A stretch of DNA of 64,000 nucleotides from Cronobacter sakazakii (GTDB lineage Bacteria; Pseudomonadota; Gammaproteobacteria; Enterobacterales; Enterobacteriaceae), in the NCBI RefSeq assembly GCF_000982825.1, contig NZ_CP011047.1, positions 3,906,001 to 3,970,000 of the forward strand. The letters are read 5' to 3'. The translations under genes were made by a program, and so were the position numbers. This document shows positions 55,807-64,000 of the stretch, in pieces; positions within the stretch are counted from its first letter, which is position 1; the number at the start of each line of letters is the position of its first letter. The notes below the pieces were generated by a model. That model was given only the letters and a program-made list of their open reading frames with translations, was not told the origin of the DNA and searched no databases.

Positions 55807-58065
55807 GTGCCGTGGATTTTGCTGCTGCTTGTCAGCCTGTTTAGCGTCTCAGCCAACGCCGTAAGCCTGCCCGCCGCGGTGGTCGGCGCGTCGACCACCC
55901 AGAAAAGCGAGGCGCTGCCCGCCGAGCCTGATGCCGATAAAAAGAAAGCCGCTTACGCGGCGCTCGCGGACGTGCTGGAAAACGAGGCTTCCCGCAAAGC
56001 GCTTATCGAACAGTTGCGCCAGGCGGCGGCGACGCCCGCCGATCAGCCGACGCCGGTCATCAAGCCGCCGGTGAATAATGAAGAAGATAAAACGGTACTG
56101 GAGAACGTCACCGAGGTCACCCGTCACTACGGCGGCGAATTTGCCGGACGCTTTGCGCAACTCCATCGCAATATCACTAATGCGCCGCATAAACCTTTCA
56201 ACGAAAAAACGTTCTTCAACGCGCTGAGCCATTTCAGCCTGCTCGCGGTCTCGGTCTTCCTCTTTTATTTTGCAGTGCGCGCCTGCGCTATTCCGCTGTA
56301 TCGCAAAATGGGCCAGTGGGGACGGCGTAAAAACATCCACCGGGCGAGCTGGGTTCAGCTGCCGCTGATGATTATTCTCGCGTTTCTTATCGACCTCGCG
56401 CTGCTGGCGCTGACGCTGTTCGTCGGCCAGCTCGCCATTGAGATGATGAACGCAGGCAGCCGCACTATCGCCCGCCAGCAAGGGCTGTTCCTCAACGCTT
56501 TCGCGCTTATTGAGTTCTTCAAAGCGATTTTGCGCCTGATGTTCTCCCCGCGTTTTCCGTCGCTGCGCCCGTTTGTCATCAGCGACGCCAGCGCGCGTTA
56601 CTGGCACCTGCGCCTGAGCGGGCTGAGCAGTCTCATTGGCTACGGCCTGCTGGTGGCCGTGCCGATTATCTCAGCACAGGTTAACGTGCAGGTCGGCGCG
56701 CTGGCGAATGTCATCATCATGCTGACGATGACCGCCTGGGCGCTTTATCTTATCTTCCATAACAAGCGCGCCATCACCGCCGGGCTGACGCGCCTCGCGG
56801 ACCGCTCGCTCGCCTTTTTTAGCCTGTTTATTCGCGCCTTCGCGCTCATCTGGCACTGGCTCGCCAGCGCCTATTTCATCGTGCTCTTTTTCTTTTCCCT
56901 CTTCGATCCGGGCAACAGCCTGAAAACGATGATGGGCGCGTCGCTGAAAACGCTGGCGATTGTGAGCGTCGCGGCGTTTATCTGCGGCGTATTCACCCGC
57001 TGGCTCAGCAAAACCATCACGCTCTCGCCGCCGGTGCAGCGCAACTATCCGGAGCTGCAAAAGCGCCTGAACGGCTGGCTGTCGGTTTCGCTGAAGCTCG
57101 CGCGCTTTCTTACCGTCTGCGTGGCGGTGATGCTGCTGCTGAACGCCTGGGGACTGTTTGATTTCTGGACGTGGCTCACCGTCGGCGCGGGCGAGAAAGC
57201 CGTCGATATTTTAATTCGCATCTCGCTGATTGTGTTCTTCTCCGCCGTCGGCTGGACGCTGCTGGCGAGCCTGATCGAGAGCCGCCTCGCCTCCGATATC
57301 CATGGCCGCCCGATGCCGAGCGCCCGCACCCGCACGCTGCTGACGCTGTTTCGCAACGCCCTCGCCGTAATTATCAGCACCATCACCATCATGATTGTGC
57401 TCTCGGAGATTGGCGTGAACATCGCCCCGCTGCTGGCGGGCGCAGGCGCGCTGGGCCTCGCCGTGTCGTTCGGCTCCCAGACGCTGGTGAAAGATATTAT
57501 TACCGGCATCTTTATTCAGTTTGAAAATGGGATGAACACCGGCGATCTGGTGACGATCGGCCCGCTTACGGGAACGGTTGAGCGTATGTCGATCCGCTCG
57601 GTGGGCGTGCGCCAGGATACCGGCGCGTATCACATTATTCCGTGGTCATCGATCACCACTTTCGCGAATTTCGTGCGCGGTATCGGCTCGTTTGTGGCGA
57701 ACTATGATGTCGACAGGTTTGAAGAGACCGAGAAAGCTAACCGCGCTCTGCGCGCCGCGGTGGATGAACTGATGGAGCAGGAAGATATCCGCATGCTGGT
57801 GATAGGCGAGCCAAACGTGGTAGGCATTGTGGGGCTGACCAATACGGCCTTTACGATCCGCGTGACCTTCACCACCCAGCCGCTCAAGCAGTGGACGGTG
57901 CGCTTCGCGCTCGACGGGATGGTGAAAAAACACTTCGATCTGGCAGGCATTCGCCCGCCGGTACAGACGGTGCAGGTGATGCAACCAATGCCCAATGCTG
58001 CGGCGGCGGCCGAAGCACAGGCCGCGGCAGGCGGCGCGCTGCCGCCTGCCAACCCGACCGTCTGA
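55807..58065 (+). CDS. ybiO: YbiO, large MscS-family mechanosensitive channel
   Basis: Inner-membrane small-conductance mechanosensitive channel of the long MscS type, 752 residues from a GTG start (GGAGGAG upstream); E. coli YbiO has 741. A signal peptide and an extracytoplasmic N-terminal region with a coiled-coil-like segment come first, then about ten membrane helices. The MscS pore helix and core are at about 540-640 (GAGALGLAVSFGSQTLVKDI, then FENGMNTGDLVTIG), and the C-terminal domain ends in an Ala/Pro-rich tail. The channel releases solutes on hypo-osmotic shock. Its stop codon abuts that of convergent rlmF. Confidence 0.95.
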   Translation: MPWILLLLVSLFSVSANAVSLPAAVVGASTTQKSEALPAEPDADKKKAAYAALADVLENEASRKALIEQLRQAAATPADQPTPVIKPPVNNEEDKTVLENVTEVTRHYGGEFAGRFAQLHRNITNAPHKPFNEKTFFNALSHFSLLAVSVFLFYFAVRACAIPLYRKMGQWGRRKNIHRASWVQLPLMIILAFLIDLALLALTLFVGQLAIEMMNAGSRTIARQQGLFLNAFALIEFFKAILRLMFSPRFPSLRPFVISDASARYWHLRLSGLSSLIGYGLLVAVPIISAQVNVQVGALANVIIMLTMTAWALYLIFHNKRAITAGLTRLADRSLAFFSLFIRAFALIWHWLASAYFIVLFFFSLFDPGNSLKTMMGASLKTLAIVSVAAFICGVFTRWLSKTITLSPPVQRNYPELQKRLNGWLSVSLKLARFLTVCVAVMLLLNAWGLFDFWTWLTVGAGEKAVDILIRISLIVFFSAVGWTLLASLIESRLASDIHGRPMPSARTRTLLTLFRNALAVIISTITIMIVLSEIGVNIAPLLAGAGALGLAVSFGSQTLVKDIITGIFIQFENGMNTGDLVTIGPLTGTVERMSIRSVGVRQDTGAYHIIPWSSITTFANFVRGIGSFVANYDVDRFEETEKANRALRAAVDELMEQEDIRMLVIGEPNVVGIVGLTNTAFTIRVTFTTQPLKQWTVRFALDGMVKKHFDLAGIRPPVQTVQVMQPMPNAAAAAEAQAAAGGALPPANPTV

Positions 58066-58995
58066 TTACCGCAAGCGGTTTTGTGCCCAGCGTTCGCGCT
58101 GGGCCGTATCGAGAAAGCTCCAGGCGATAAAGCGGCTCTGCTTCTGCCCCTGCGCCATCTCCTTTTTAACCACTTTTACCGCGCCCGCCTGCTCCAGCGC
58201 GCGGTAGAGCAGCGGCAGGTTATCGCCTTTCGACACCAGCGTGGTAAACCACAGCACCTGACGGGCGAACAGCTTGCTCTCGGCGATCATCTGCGTGATA
58301 AACCCGACCTCGCCGCCCTCGCACCACAGCTCCTGCTGCTGGCCGCCGAAGTTAAGTCCCGAATTCGCCGCAAGCCCCAGGTTGCGGCGCTTGCGGGCGT
58401 TGCCCGCTTCTGCCGCGTCGGCGGAGTCATGGAACGGCGGGTTGCACAGCGTGGCGTCGTAACTCTCATTCTTGTGAATAATGCCGTTGAAAATCGCGCC
58501 GGGGGTTTTCTGGCGACGCAGGCGGATCGCGCGGTTGAGCCCCGGATTGGCGTCGATAATCGCGCTCGCGCTACGGATGGCCTCATCGCTGGTGTCGGTG
58601 CCGGTAAAACGCCAGCCATATTCATGCTGGCCGATCAACGGATAAATGCAGTTGGCACCAACGCCGATATCCAGCACACTCGCCTGCGCGGGCAGTGCGC
58701 CGCCATTGCCTTCGGCAAGCAGATCGGCGAGATGATGAATATAATCCGCGCGGCCCGGTACGGGCGGGCAGAGGAAACCGTCAGGAATGTCCCACTCCCG
58801 CACGCCGTAAAAGTGCGCCAGCAGCGCCTGATTAAGGGTTTTCACCGCCTGCGGATCGGCGAAATCAATTGTCGGCTCGCCTGCGGGCGACGGGCGGACA
58901 AAAGCGCCAAGCGCCGGACAGCTCTCTGTCAGCGCGTCGAAATCATAGCGGCTGTGGTGGCGGTTGCGTGGGTGCAGGCCCGGTTTGCGGTTCAT
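58066..58995 (-). CDS. rlmF: RlmF, 23S rRNA (adenine1618-N6)-methyltransferase
   Basis: SAM-dependent N6-adenine methyltransferase of 23S rRNA (YbiN), 309 residues from the ATG at 58995 with AGGAGG-like sequence in front (E. coli 308). The family start [15 protein letters not shown] is kept. SAM-binding motif I is [20 protein letters not shown] ([15 protein letters not shown]), and the catalytic NPPF motif is in [15 protein letters not shown]. The frame is open for a further 136 codons upstream, but that part is antisense to the next gene and is not coding. Divergent from the flavin-reductase-like gene. Confidence 0.95.
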   Translation of the reverse strand: MNRKPGLHPRNRHHSRYDFDALTESCPALGAFVRPSPAGEPTIDFADPQAVKTLNQALLAHFYGVREWDIPDGFLCPPVPGRADYIHHLADLLAEGNGGALPAQASVLDIGVGANCIYPLIGQHEYGWRFTGTDTSDEAIRSASAIIDANPGLNRAIRLRRQKTPGAIFNGIIHKNESYDATLCNPPFHDSADAAEAGNARKRRNLGLAANSGLNFGGQQQELWCEGGEVGFITQMIAESKLFARQVLWFTTLVSKGDNLPLLYRALEQAGAVKVVKKEMAQGQKQSRFIAWSFLDTAQRERWAQNRLR

Positions 58996-59106
58996 CGGCT
59001 TCCTCCTGTGTGGGCGCGTACAATACCCGCTGACCCGCCCCTGGTAAATAAGCGCGGCAAAATTTAGCGGGGCGGCTATGATAGTTTTTTTGCCCAGGGA
59101 AATGCT

Positions 59107-59724
59107 ATGAGCTACTACTACGAACCGGCACGCGGCCACGGTTTGCCGCACGATCCGCTGAATGCCATTATCGGCCCGCGCCCGATTGGCTGGATAGCCT
59201 CGCAGGACGCCGCAGGCCATCGCAACCTCGCGCCCTACAGCTTCTTCAACTGCTTTAACTATCGCCCGCCGATTATTGGCTTCTCCAGCAACGGCTGGAA
59301 AGACAGCGTGAAAAATATCGCCGAAACCAAAGAGTTCGTCTGGAATCTCGCGACGCGCGACCTGGCCGTGGCGATGAACGAAACCTCCGCCTCGCTGCCC
59401 CACGATGAAGATGAGTTCGTACGCGCGGGGCTGACCGCCGCGCCTTCGCGTCTGGTACGCGCCCCGCGCGTCGCTGAAAGCCCGGTGAACTTTGAGTGCC
59501 GCTTAAGCCAGTGCATTCAGCTCACTTCCGCGAGCGGCGAACCCATCGATACCTGGCTGGTGCTGGGCGAAGTGGTGGCGGTGCATATTGCCGACACGCT
59601 GCTTGAAGACGGCATCTACCAGACCTCCAAAGCGCAGCCGATCCTGCGCGCGGGCGGCCCGAGCGCCTATTACGGTATCGATGATGCCCAGCGCTTCGAT
59701 CTGATTCGCCCTGACGCCCGTTAA
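59107..59724 (+). CDS. Flavin reductase-like (FMN-binding split-barrel) protein
   Basis: A 205-residue protein of the flavin-reductase-like domain family (FMN-binding split barrel). Family signs are [14 protein letters not shown], the [20 protein letters not shown] core, [18 protein letters not shown] and the C-terminal [13 protein letters not shown]. Such proteins reduce or bind FMN and often serve as reductase components, but no oxygenase partner is next to it, so the role is open. Divergent from rlmF and upstream of ybiI, where K-12 has ybiX and fiu. An ordinary ATG; no odd composition. Confidence 0.88.
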   Translation: MSYYYEPARGHGLPHDPLNAIIGPRPIGWIASQDAAGHRNLAPYSFFNCFNYRPPIIGFSSNGWKDSVKNIAETKEFVWNLATRDLAVAMNETSASLPHDEDEFVRAGLTAAPSRLVRAPRVAESPVNFECRLSQCIQLTSASGEPIDTWLVLGEVVAVHIADTLLEDGIYQTSKAQPILRAGGPSAYYGIDDAQRFDLIRPDAR

Positions 59725-59776
59725 CCGCTGCCACGCCCGCCGCGGCGGGCATTCCCCGGCAGAATGCCCCCGTTTT

Positions 59777-59785
59777 TGCTATAAT
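59777..59785 (+). promoter_or_regulatory. Extended -10 promoter of ybiI
   Basis: TGCTATAAT is a perfect extended -10 element, 31 bp before the ybiI ATG. It lies after a palindromic GC hairpin (GCCCGCCGCGGCGGGC, 59735-59750) that follows the previous gene. Confidence 0.75.
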
Positions 59786-59816
59786 CACTACTGTGTTTAA
59801 CCACAGAGGAGGTCTT

Positions 59817-60083
59817 ATGGCTTCAGGTTGGGCAAATGATGGCGCGGTGCAGGATCAAATCGACAGCACCGTGGAAGATGCCGTGGCGCGCGCGCGACGC
59901 GACCTGCCACGCGGCGAAAGTCTTGCGTTTTGTGAGATGTGCGACGAGCCCATCCCCGAGGCGCGCCGCAAGGCGATTCCGGGCGTGCGTCTGTGCGTGA
60001 ATTGTCAGCAAAAAGAGGATGAACACCGCCAGCGCTACTCCCTCTATAACCGCCGCGGCTCGAAAGACAGCCAGCTCCGCTAG
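59817..60083 (+). CDS. ybiI: YbiI, DksA/TraR-type zinc-finger protein
   Basis: Small DksA/TraR-family protein, 88 residues as in E. coli. The C4 zinc finger has CEMC and CVNC (about residues 35-59, starting AFCEMCDEPIPEARRKAIPG). The conserved N-terminus MASGWANDGAVQDQIDSTVE and C-terminus YNRRGSKDSQLR fix both ends. It lacks the long coiled coil of DksA, as TraR does. RNA-polymerase secondary-channel binding is possible by family analogy, but the function is not established. GAGGAGG ribosome-binding site. Confidence 0.94.
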   Translation: MASGWANDGAVQDQIDSTVEDAVARARRDLPRGESLAFCEMCDEPIPEARRKAIPGVRLCVNCQQKEDEHRQRYSLYNRRGSKDSQLR

Positions 60084-60342
60084 GCCTTTCGGCGGTCCAC
60101 ATACACTCTTTTACCGTTTCGATGTGTCCATTTGTGCCCTCAAGCAGCGGGACGGTAAGAGCGTGTAAAGAAGCGTGGGAGAAGTGAGATATTTCCAACT
60201 CATTCAACTGGTTATATTACATTCAAATTTTTAGAATAAGCCTGTCAATTCTCTTCGGTTTTATATTCTGCTCATGAATGTGACAATCATCACATCAACG
60301 GAACAACCCGTTATTTACAGAATAAACTGCGAGAGAATCCCT

Positions 60343-60603
60343 ATGAAAGCCATCAAATATGTTGTTGCTGCCCTGACCCTTTCCGCCTTTACCTTTGCGG
60401 CTGGCGCTGCTGAGCAGGTGAGTCCCGCTCAGGCGCAGAACCTGAACAAAATCGGCGTCGTATCCGCTCAGGGCGCACGCACGCTGGATGAACTGAACGA
60501 TACGCTGGCGGCGAAGGCCGAAGCGGCGGGTGCGAAGGCCTACAGCATCACCTCTGCCCGTACCAACGATCTGGCGAGCGGCACCGCAGTTATCTACAAC
60601 TGA
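60343..60603 (+). CDS. ybiJ: YbiJ, periplasmic DUF1471/YhcN-family stress protein
   Basis: Small secreted protein of the YhcN/BhsA/McbA (DUF1471) family, 86 residues like E. coli YbiJ. A signal peptide MKAIKYVVAALTLSAFTFAA (cleavage after about residue 22, GAA) precedes the compact domain (LNKIGVVSAQGARTLDELND; AYSITSARTNDLASGTAVIY). Relatives respond to stress and influence biofilm or envelope permeability. In K-12 the paralogue mcbA lies nearby; it is not seen here. The open frame begins 23 codons earlier without signal-like sequence. Confidence 0.93.
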   Translation: MKAIKYVVAALTLSAFTFAAGAAEQVSPAQAQNLNKIGVVSAQGARTLDELNDTLAAKAEAAGAKAYSITSARTNDLASGTAVIYN

Positions 60604-60665
60604 TTGCCACGCGCCGACTGACAGATACCTTCATTACCCTTAATTGACCCTTTGTTACCCTTTTT

Positions 60666-60694
60666 GCCCGCGGCGGATGCTGCGGGCTTTTTTT
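60666..60694 (+). terminator. ybiJ terminator
   Basis: GCCCGC / GCGGGC with a 10-nt loop and a run of seven T, between convergent ybiJ and ybiB. Confidence 0.82.
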
Positions 60695-60695
60695 A

Positions 60696-61664
60696 TCAAA
60701 AGGTCTGTGCGATACGCGCCAGCGCCGACGGGATATCCTGCGCCTCACCGCTTGCCACCAGCACGCACGCCATCTGCGTTTTTAACGATTCCGGCACCGG
60801 CTCAAGCCCGGATAAGCAGCGCTCGGTCCAGCGGGCGGTCACTTCGGGGTCTTTCGCCTCTGGCAGCGCTATGGGGCTGGTTGCCGCCTCACTCTGGCGC
60901 TCCAGCAGAATACGCATCGTCTGATTCTCAATCAGCGCTATCTGCGGGCAGCGCTGCGGGTTGGCATACACTTCGCCTTCCGTGCCGTGCATCAGCAGGC
61001 CGCGTCCGCCGATATCGATAAAAAACTGCCCCACTTTATTCACATACTCCGGGTGCGAGACGCTGGACAGACGCAGCGCGTCAGACTCGCCAAACGGCGT
61101 GGCGAGCTTCGCCAGCGTATGGGCGCTGTTGCGCACCCCAAGTCGCCAGCGCATCGCCAGCTGTTTTTCAAGCGGCGGGCAGAGCGCGCCAACCGGGATA
61201 TAGACCGGGTCGCGCCCGTCCAGTTTCGCCTGCGCCTGGCCTGCATGCAGCGTCGGCGAAATGCCCATCAGCGTAAAAATCGTCTCTGTCAGCACGCGCG
61301 TCGGATCGTCGCTCACGCCATGTACAACAACCGGAAAGCCGAGACGGCTCAATAATAGCGCCAGCAGCGGCGTCAGGTTGGCCTGCTTACGCGCACCGTT
61401 ATAGCTTGGGATAACCACAGGCAGCGGTTTTGCCACCGGCGGCGTCAGGCGCAGCGTATGTTGCTGCATCGCATCGTAAAAGCCGCGCATCTCCTGTTCG
61501 CCTTCGCCTTTAATGCGCAACGCAATGAGGATGGCACCCATCTCCAGATCCGGCACATCGCCATCCAGCATATGGTTGTAGAGCGCTCTGGCCGTTTCAT
61601 GGTCCAGAGAGCGGGCGTGATTTTTGCCCCGGCCTATCTCTTTAACGATCGCACGATAATCCAT
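60696..61664 (-). CDS. ybiB: YbiB, TrpD2-family nucleic-acid-binding protein
   Basis: Protein of the anthranilate phosphoribosyltransferase-like (TrpD2) family, 322 residues (E. coli 320). The glycosyltransferase-family fold is indicated by the N-terminal helical domain (DYRAIVKEIGRGKNHARSLD) and by IPSYNGARKQANLTPLLALL, VHGVSDDPTRVLTETIF and LMHGTEGEVYANP. The E. coli protein binds nucleic acids non-specifically rather than making tryptophan, and the gene is LexA-regulated behind dinG. Here the expected dinG is replaced by a fimbrial operon, so the LexA context is lost within this window. GGAGG site before the ATG. Confidence 0.94.
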   Translation of the reverse strand: MDYRAIVKEIGRGKNHARSLDHETARALYNHMLDGDVPDLEMGAILIALRIKGEGEQEMRGFYDAMQQHTLRLTPPVAKPLPVVIPSYNGARKQANLTPLLALLLSRLGFPVVVHGVSDDPTRVLTETIFTLMGISPTLHAGQAQAKLDGRDPVYIPVGALCPPLEKQLAMRWRLGVRNSAHTLAKLATPFGESDALRLSSVSHPEYVNKVGQFFIDIGGRGLLMHGTEGEVYANPQRCPQIALIENQTMRILLERQSEAATSPIALPEAKDPEVTARWTERCLSGLEPVPESLKTQMACVLVASGEAQDIPSALARIAQTF

Positions 61665-61993
61665 CTTATCCTCCCGACAGGTGCTCTTAATCATAGCTCC
61701 GGTCAATCATACTCTGTGATGCGTTGCCGCGTGCTTACCGCCGACGACGCGCCGCCTTAGCGCACAATACAAGTTAAACGTCTGATATGACAAGCATCTG
61801 GCGCAATCATCGGGTCGTCAGACGCCTCTGCCGATAAGATAAATCCGCCCGAATTCAAATTGTATTTTTTTACTAAAAGAATCGTTAAGTGTTCATAACT
61901 GGAGCATTTACCTCACAGGAAGCATATTTTTCATCGAAATTATTCTCGTCTTAATTATTTAAGACTTTGTTCTCTCCTGATTCAGGATCCATG
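61665..61993 (+). promoter_or_regulatory. Upstream region of the fimbrial operon with an inverted repeat
   Basis: This 329-bp gap turns AT-rich towards the fimbrial gene. GTCTTAATTATTTAAGAC (61948-61965) is an inverted repeat with 7-bp arms, 28 bp before the ATG of the major subunit; it may be an operator or a 5' leader hairpin. No long inverted repeats of a phase-switching element and no recombinase gene are visible in the window. The ybiB promoter also lies here, on the other strand. Confidence 0.55.
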
Positions 61994-62530
61994 ATGAAAA
62001 AGATATTGCTTATGACCACGATGGCCGCGCTGGCCTGCTCCTCCTCGCTCACATGGGCCGCCACAACCGGTGAAGGCCAGGTGAATTTTACCGGCGAAAT
62101 CCTTGATGCCGCCTGTGAAGTCGTCAACAGCCAGAGCAGTCCGCTGGCCGTTGATTTGGGGAAAATCTCGAAAACTGCCTTTACCGGCATCGGCTCCACG
62201 ACCAACATCACCAGTTTTGTCTTGCAGTTAAAAAACTGTCCGGAAACCGTGACCAAAGCCTCTATCAAATTCGGTGGCACCGCAGACACCGATAATGTCG
62301 ATGTCCTGGCCCTGACGGGTGGCACGGGAGCCGCCAGTGGGGTGGGTATTCAACTGGTGGATGCCGACGGCACGCCGCTGAATCTCTATACCGCGTCGGC
62401 CGATTACGCGCTGGATACAGGAACCGCCACCAATAATCTGGAATTTGGTGCCCGTTATATTCAGACAGGCGCAACCGTTACAGCAGGGGTCGCCAATGGC
62501 TCCTCTACGTTTACAGTGACCTATAACTGA
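61994..62530 (+). CDS. Type 1-like major fimbrial subunit
   Basis: Chaperone-usher pilin, 178 residues. A signal peptide MKKILLMTTMAALACSSSLT ends at ...WAA. Two cysteines (ILDAACEVV and LKNCPETV) form the usual pilin disulphide. The N-terminal strand GEGQVNFTGEI and the C-terminal STFTVTYN (penultimate Tyr) are the donor-strand features. I prefer the second of two tandem ATGs because AGGA then sits at the right distance; the first (61991) is possible. First gene of the operon, followed by chaperone and usher. Confidence 0.93.
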   Translation: MKKILLMTTMAALACSSSLTWAATTGEGQVNFTGEILDAACEVVNSQSSPLAVDLGKISKTAFTGIGSTTNITSFVLQLKNCPETVTKASIKFGGTADTDNVDVLALTGGTGAASGVGIQLVDADGTPLNLYTASADYALDTGTATNNLEFGARYIQTGATVTAGVANGSSTFTVTYN

Positions 62531-62596
62531 TTCCCGATGGGCTATTTGCTACTTCTGTCGTGGCGAATAGCCCCTATTTAAAGAGACGATATTATT

Positions 62597-63268
62597 ATGC
62601 GTAAATTACTCGTTATTTCAGCTTTACTCATGGCGACGACAGCGGCACAGGCAGGCGTCATTATTGGCGGGACCCGTGTTATTTATCCTGGCGATAAAAA
62701 AGAAGCGTCTGTTCCCGTGACCAATAATGACGATATCAACTATCTTATTCAGTCCTGGGTTGATACCGATGCGCCCGGCGCGGCTAAAGCACCATTTATG
62801 GTGACTCCGCCCCTTTTTCGTATTAATGCACATCAGGATAATACACTACGCGTGGTACGCACTGGTGGCGATTTGCCAAAAGATCGTGAATCGCTCTACT
62901 GGTTAAATATTAAATCCATTCCTTCCTCAGTTAAAAAAGCAGGCGTTAATGATTTACAAATCGCCGTCAGAACACGCATTAAATTACTGTATCGCCCGGC
63001 ATTGGTCACCGGCAAACCTGACGATGTCGCAGGCATGCTGAAATGGCATACCGAAGGAAACATGCTGGTGGTTGAAAACCCAACGCCGTTTTATATGAAT
63101 TTTAACAGCGTCAAGGTTAACGGAAAAGAAGTTGAAAAAGTCAACATCGCGGCCCCCAAAAGCGAAAGTCGCTTTCAGCTTGCGAATATGACAAATGTTC
63201 ACGCTGTCTCCTGGACAATAATTAATGATTTCGGTGCCATTTCGAAAAGCTGGTCTCAAAACTTCTGA
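62597..63268 (+). CDS. Periplasmic fimbrial chaperone (FimC/PapD family)
   Basis: Pilus chaperone, 223 residues, signal peptide MRKLLVISALLMATTAAQA. The PapD-like immunoglobulin fold is shown by GTRVIYPGDKKEASVPVTN (conserved Arg), the FMVTPPLFRI edge strand, LPKDRESLYWLNIKSIP and RTRIKLLYRPALV (conserved Lys). A short F1-G1 loop suggests the FGS subfamily, as for FimC. It lies 66 bp after the pilin gene and 41 bp before the usher gene. Confidence 0.95.
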   Translation: MRKLLVISALLMATTAAQAGVIIGGTRVIYPGDKKEASVPVTNNDDINYLIQSWVDTDAPGAAKAPFMVTPPLFRINAHQDNTLRVVRTGGDLPKDRESLYWLNIKSIPSSVKKAGVNDLQIAVRTRIKLLYRPALVTGKPDDVAGMLKWHTEGNMLVVENPTPFYMNFNSVKVNGKEVEKVNIAAPKSESRFQLANMTNVHAVSWTIINDFGAISKSWSQNF

Positions 63269-63309
63269 AAATAATCCACACCCGTTAATTTTATAATACG
63301 GTAATCATC

Positions 63310-64000
63310 ATGTCCTTTAATAAATCCAGACGGCCAAATGTATTTCGCGCTCGTCACTTAGCGCTGGCAATAGCCTGTCTGTGTGCAGGCCTGCCGCTGG
63401 TGCAAGCGAGGGCAGATGATTATTTCAACCCGGCATTGCTGGATATTGATAATCCTTCGCAGGGTAAAACCGATTTAACGCTTTATGAAAAAGGTCCAGG
63501 TGCGGCGCCGGGTAAATACCGTGTCGATGTTTATATTAATAATGAACGCATCGATACCCGTGAGATAGAATTTACGCTTAAAACCGCGTCCGATGGTAGC
63601 AGCACGCTGCAACCCTGCTTCACTCTCGAAGATTTGAAAAGCCTGGGAGTGAAGACTGACGAGTTTGATGCGTTAGATGCAGATGCGAAATGCGTTGACC
63701 TTTCGGCCATCCCCTCTGCCAGCGCGCGTTTTGATGTCGGCCGCCAGCAACTCCAGCTTAGCATTGCGCAAAGCGCGCTGGGCCAGGTGCCGCAGGGGTA
63801 TATACCGCCTGAGGAATTTAACGAAGGCATTAACGCGCTGTTGTTTAACTACAGCGTGAACGGCTCGCGCCAGAAAGCGCTGACGCCGGATGCGCAGGAC
63901 AGCCGCAATCTTTACGCCAACCTGCGTCCGGGCATTAATCTCGGCCCCTGGCGGCTGCGCAACTACTCTACCTGGAGCCGCAACGAAGACCACTCGGGCG
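63310..64000 (+). CDS. Fimbrial outer-membrane usher (5' part, truncated by the window edge)
   Basis: FimD/PapC-family usher; only the first 230 codons are present and the frame is open to the end of the window. A signal peptide (MSFNKSRRPNVFRARHLALA, about 36 residues, ending QARA) is followed by the N-terminal chaperone-binding domain: DDYFNPALLDIDNPSQGKTD, YRVDVYINNERIDTREIEF and a cysteine pair (PCFTLEDL, AKCVDLS). The beta-barrel begins near YSVNGSRQ...NLYANLRPGINLGPWRLR. It forms the outer-membrane pore for pilus export. Confidence 0.94.
   Translation, partial: MSFNKSRRPNVFRARHLALAIACLCAGLPLVQARADDYFNPALLDIDNPSQGKTDLTLYEKGPGAAPGKYRVDVYINNERIDTREIEFTLKTASDGSSTLQPCFTLEDLKSLGVKTDEFDALDADAKCVDLSAIPSASARFDVGRQQLQLSIAQSALGQVPQGYIPPEEFNEGINALLFNYSVNGSRQKALTPDAQDSRNLYANLRPGINLGPWRLRNYSTWSRNEDHSG

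Noticed and set aside
58996..59403. N-terminal extension of RlmF
   Set aside because: The frame is open for 136 codons before the ATG at 58995 but is antisense to the flavin-reductase gene; the family N-terminus and an AGGAGG-like site fix the start at 58995.
61948..61965. Phase-variation invertible element (fim switch)
   Set aside because: Only one short 18-bp palindrome is present; a switch needs two separated inverted copies and a recombinase, neither visible.

Overview
The window is chromosomal DNA of a GC-rich enterobacterium. Most backbone proteins align end to end, from memory, with their E. coli K-12 counterparts, and the gene order is that of the K-12 potFGHI-to-ybiB segment read backwards. 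The high GC of the backbone and the mix of accessory genes fit Cronobacter or a near relative such as Franconibacter or Siccibacter. No species-diagnostic gene was seen, so the genus is an inference.

Layout. 1-5.2 kb: putrescine importer potFGH (potI only begins), ybjN and rimK. 5.3-8.6 kb: nfsA, ybjM, ybjL and the sigma-E-dependent small RNA RybB. 8.7-10.4 kb: an AT-rich island of three minus-strand genes, two unrecognised and one DUF1493-like. 10.4-18.4 kb: rcdA/ybjJ around a palindromic operator, an orphan flagellin with its own sigma-28 promoter, ybjI, mdfA, two coupled PAP2 phosphatases (the second is ybjG) behind a PmrA box, and deoR. 18.4-23.1 kb: dacC, gstB, yliI, rimO. 23.1-29.1 kb: the glutathione importer gsiABCD, with REP-like repeats after gsiD and a tandem array between gsiB and gsiC. 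29.3-31.3 kb: moeA-moeB. 31.3-36.4 kb: a LacI regulator, an organic-anion-type MFS transporter and a GH31 glycosidase, probably one catabolic unit. 37.1-39.3 kb: an orphan, short CdiA/FHA-like exoprotein. 39.3-42.1 kb: ybiT and ldtB. 42.1-46.4 kb: a complete EmrAB/TolC-type efflux operon. 46.5-50.9 kb: ybiR-mntR, mntS, opgE, ompX. 51.2-55.5 kb: rhtA, dps and the NtrC/sigma-54-controlled glnHPQ operon. 55.8-61.7 kb: ybiO, rlmF, a flavin-reductase-like gene, ybiI, ybiJ, ybiB. 62.0-64.0 kb: the start of a chaperone-usher fimbrial operon that runs off the window.

Common themes. Many genes concern the envelope: DacC, LdtB, OmpX, OpgE, YbjG and its PAP2 partner, RybB, fimbriae, the FHA protein and flagellin. 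Others are nutrient importers (putrescine, glutathione, glutamine) or exporters (MdfA, RhtA, the tripartite pump). Regulatory circuits readable from the DNA are sigma-E (RybB), sigma-28 (flagellin), PmrA (PAP2-ybjG), MntR (mntS), NtrC/sigma-54 (glnHPQ), RcdA (rcdA/ybjJ) and a LacI operator pair (sugar locus).

Compared with K-12, recalled from memory, grxA, ybjC, ybjH, bssR, yliE/yliF, iaaA, the fsaA-ybiU block, ybiX, fiu and mcbA are absent from their expected positions. Accessory genes occupy several of these breakpoints. No rRNA, tRNA, intact insertion sequence, phage or CRISPR array was seen.
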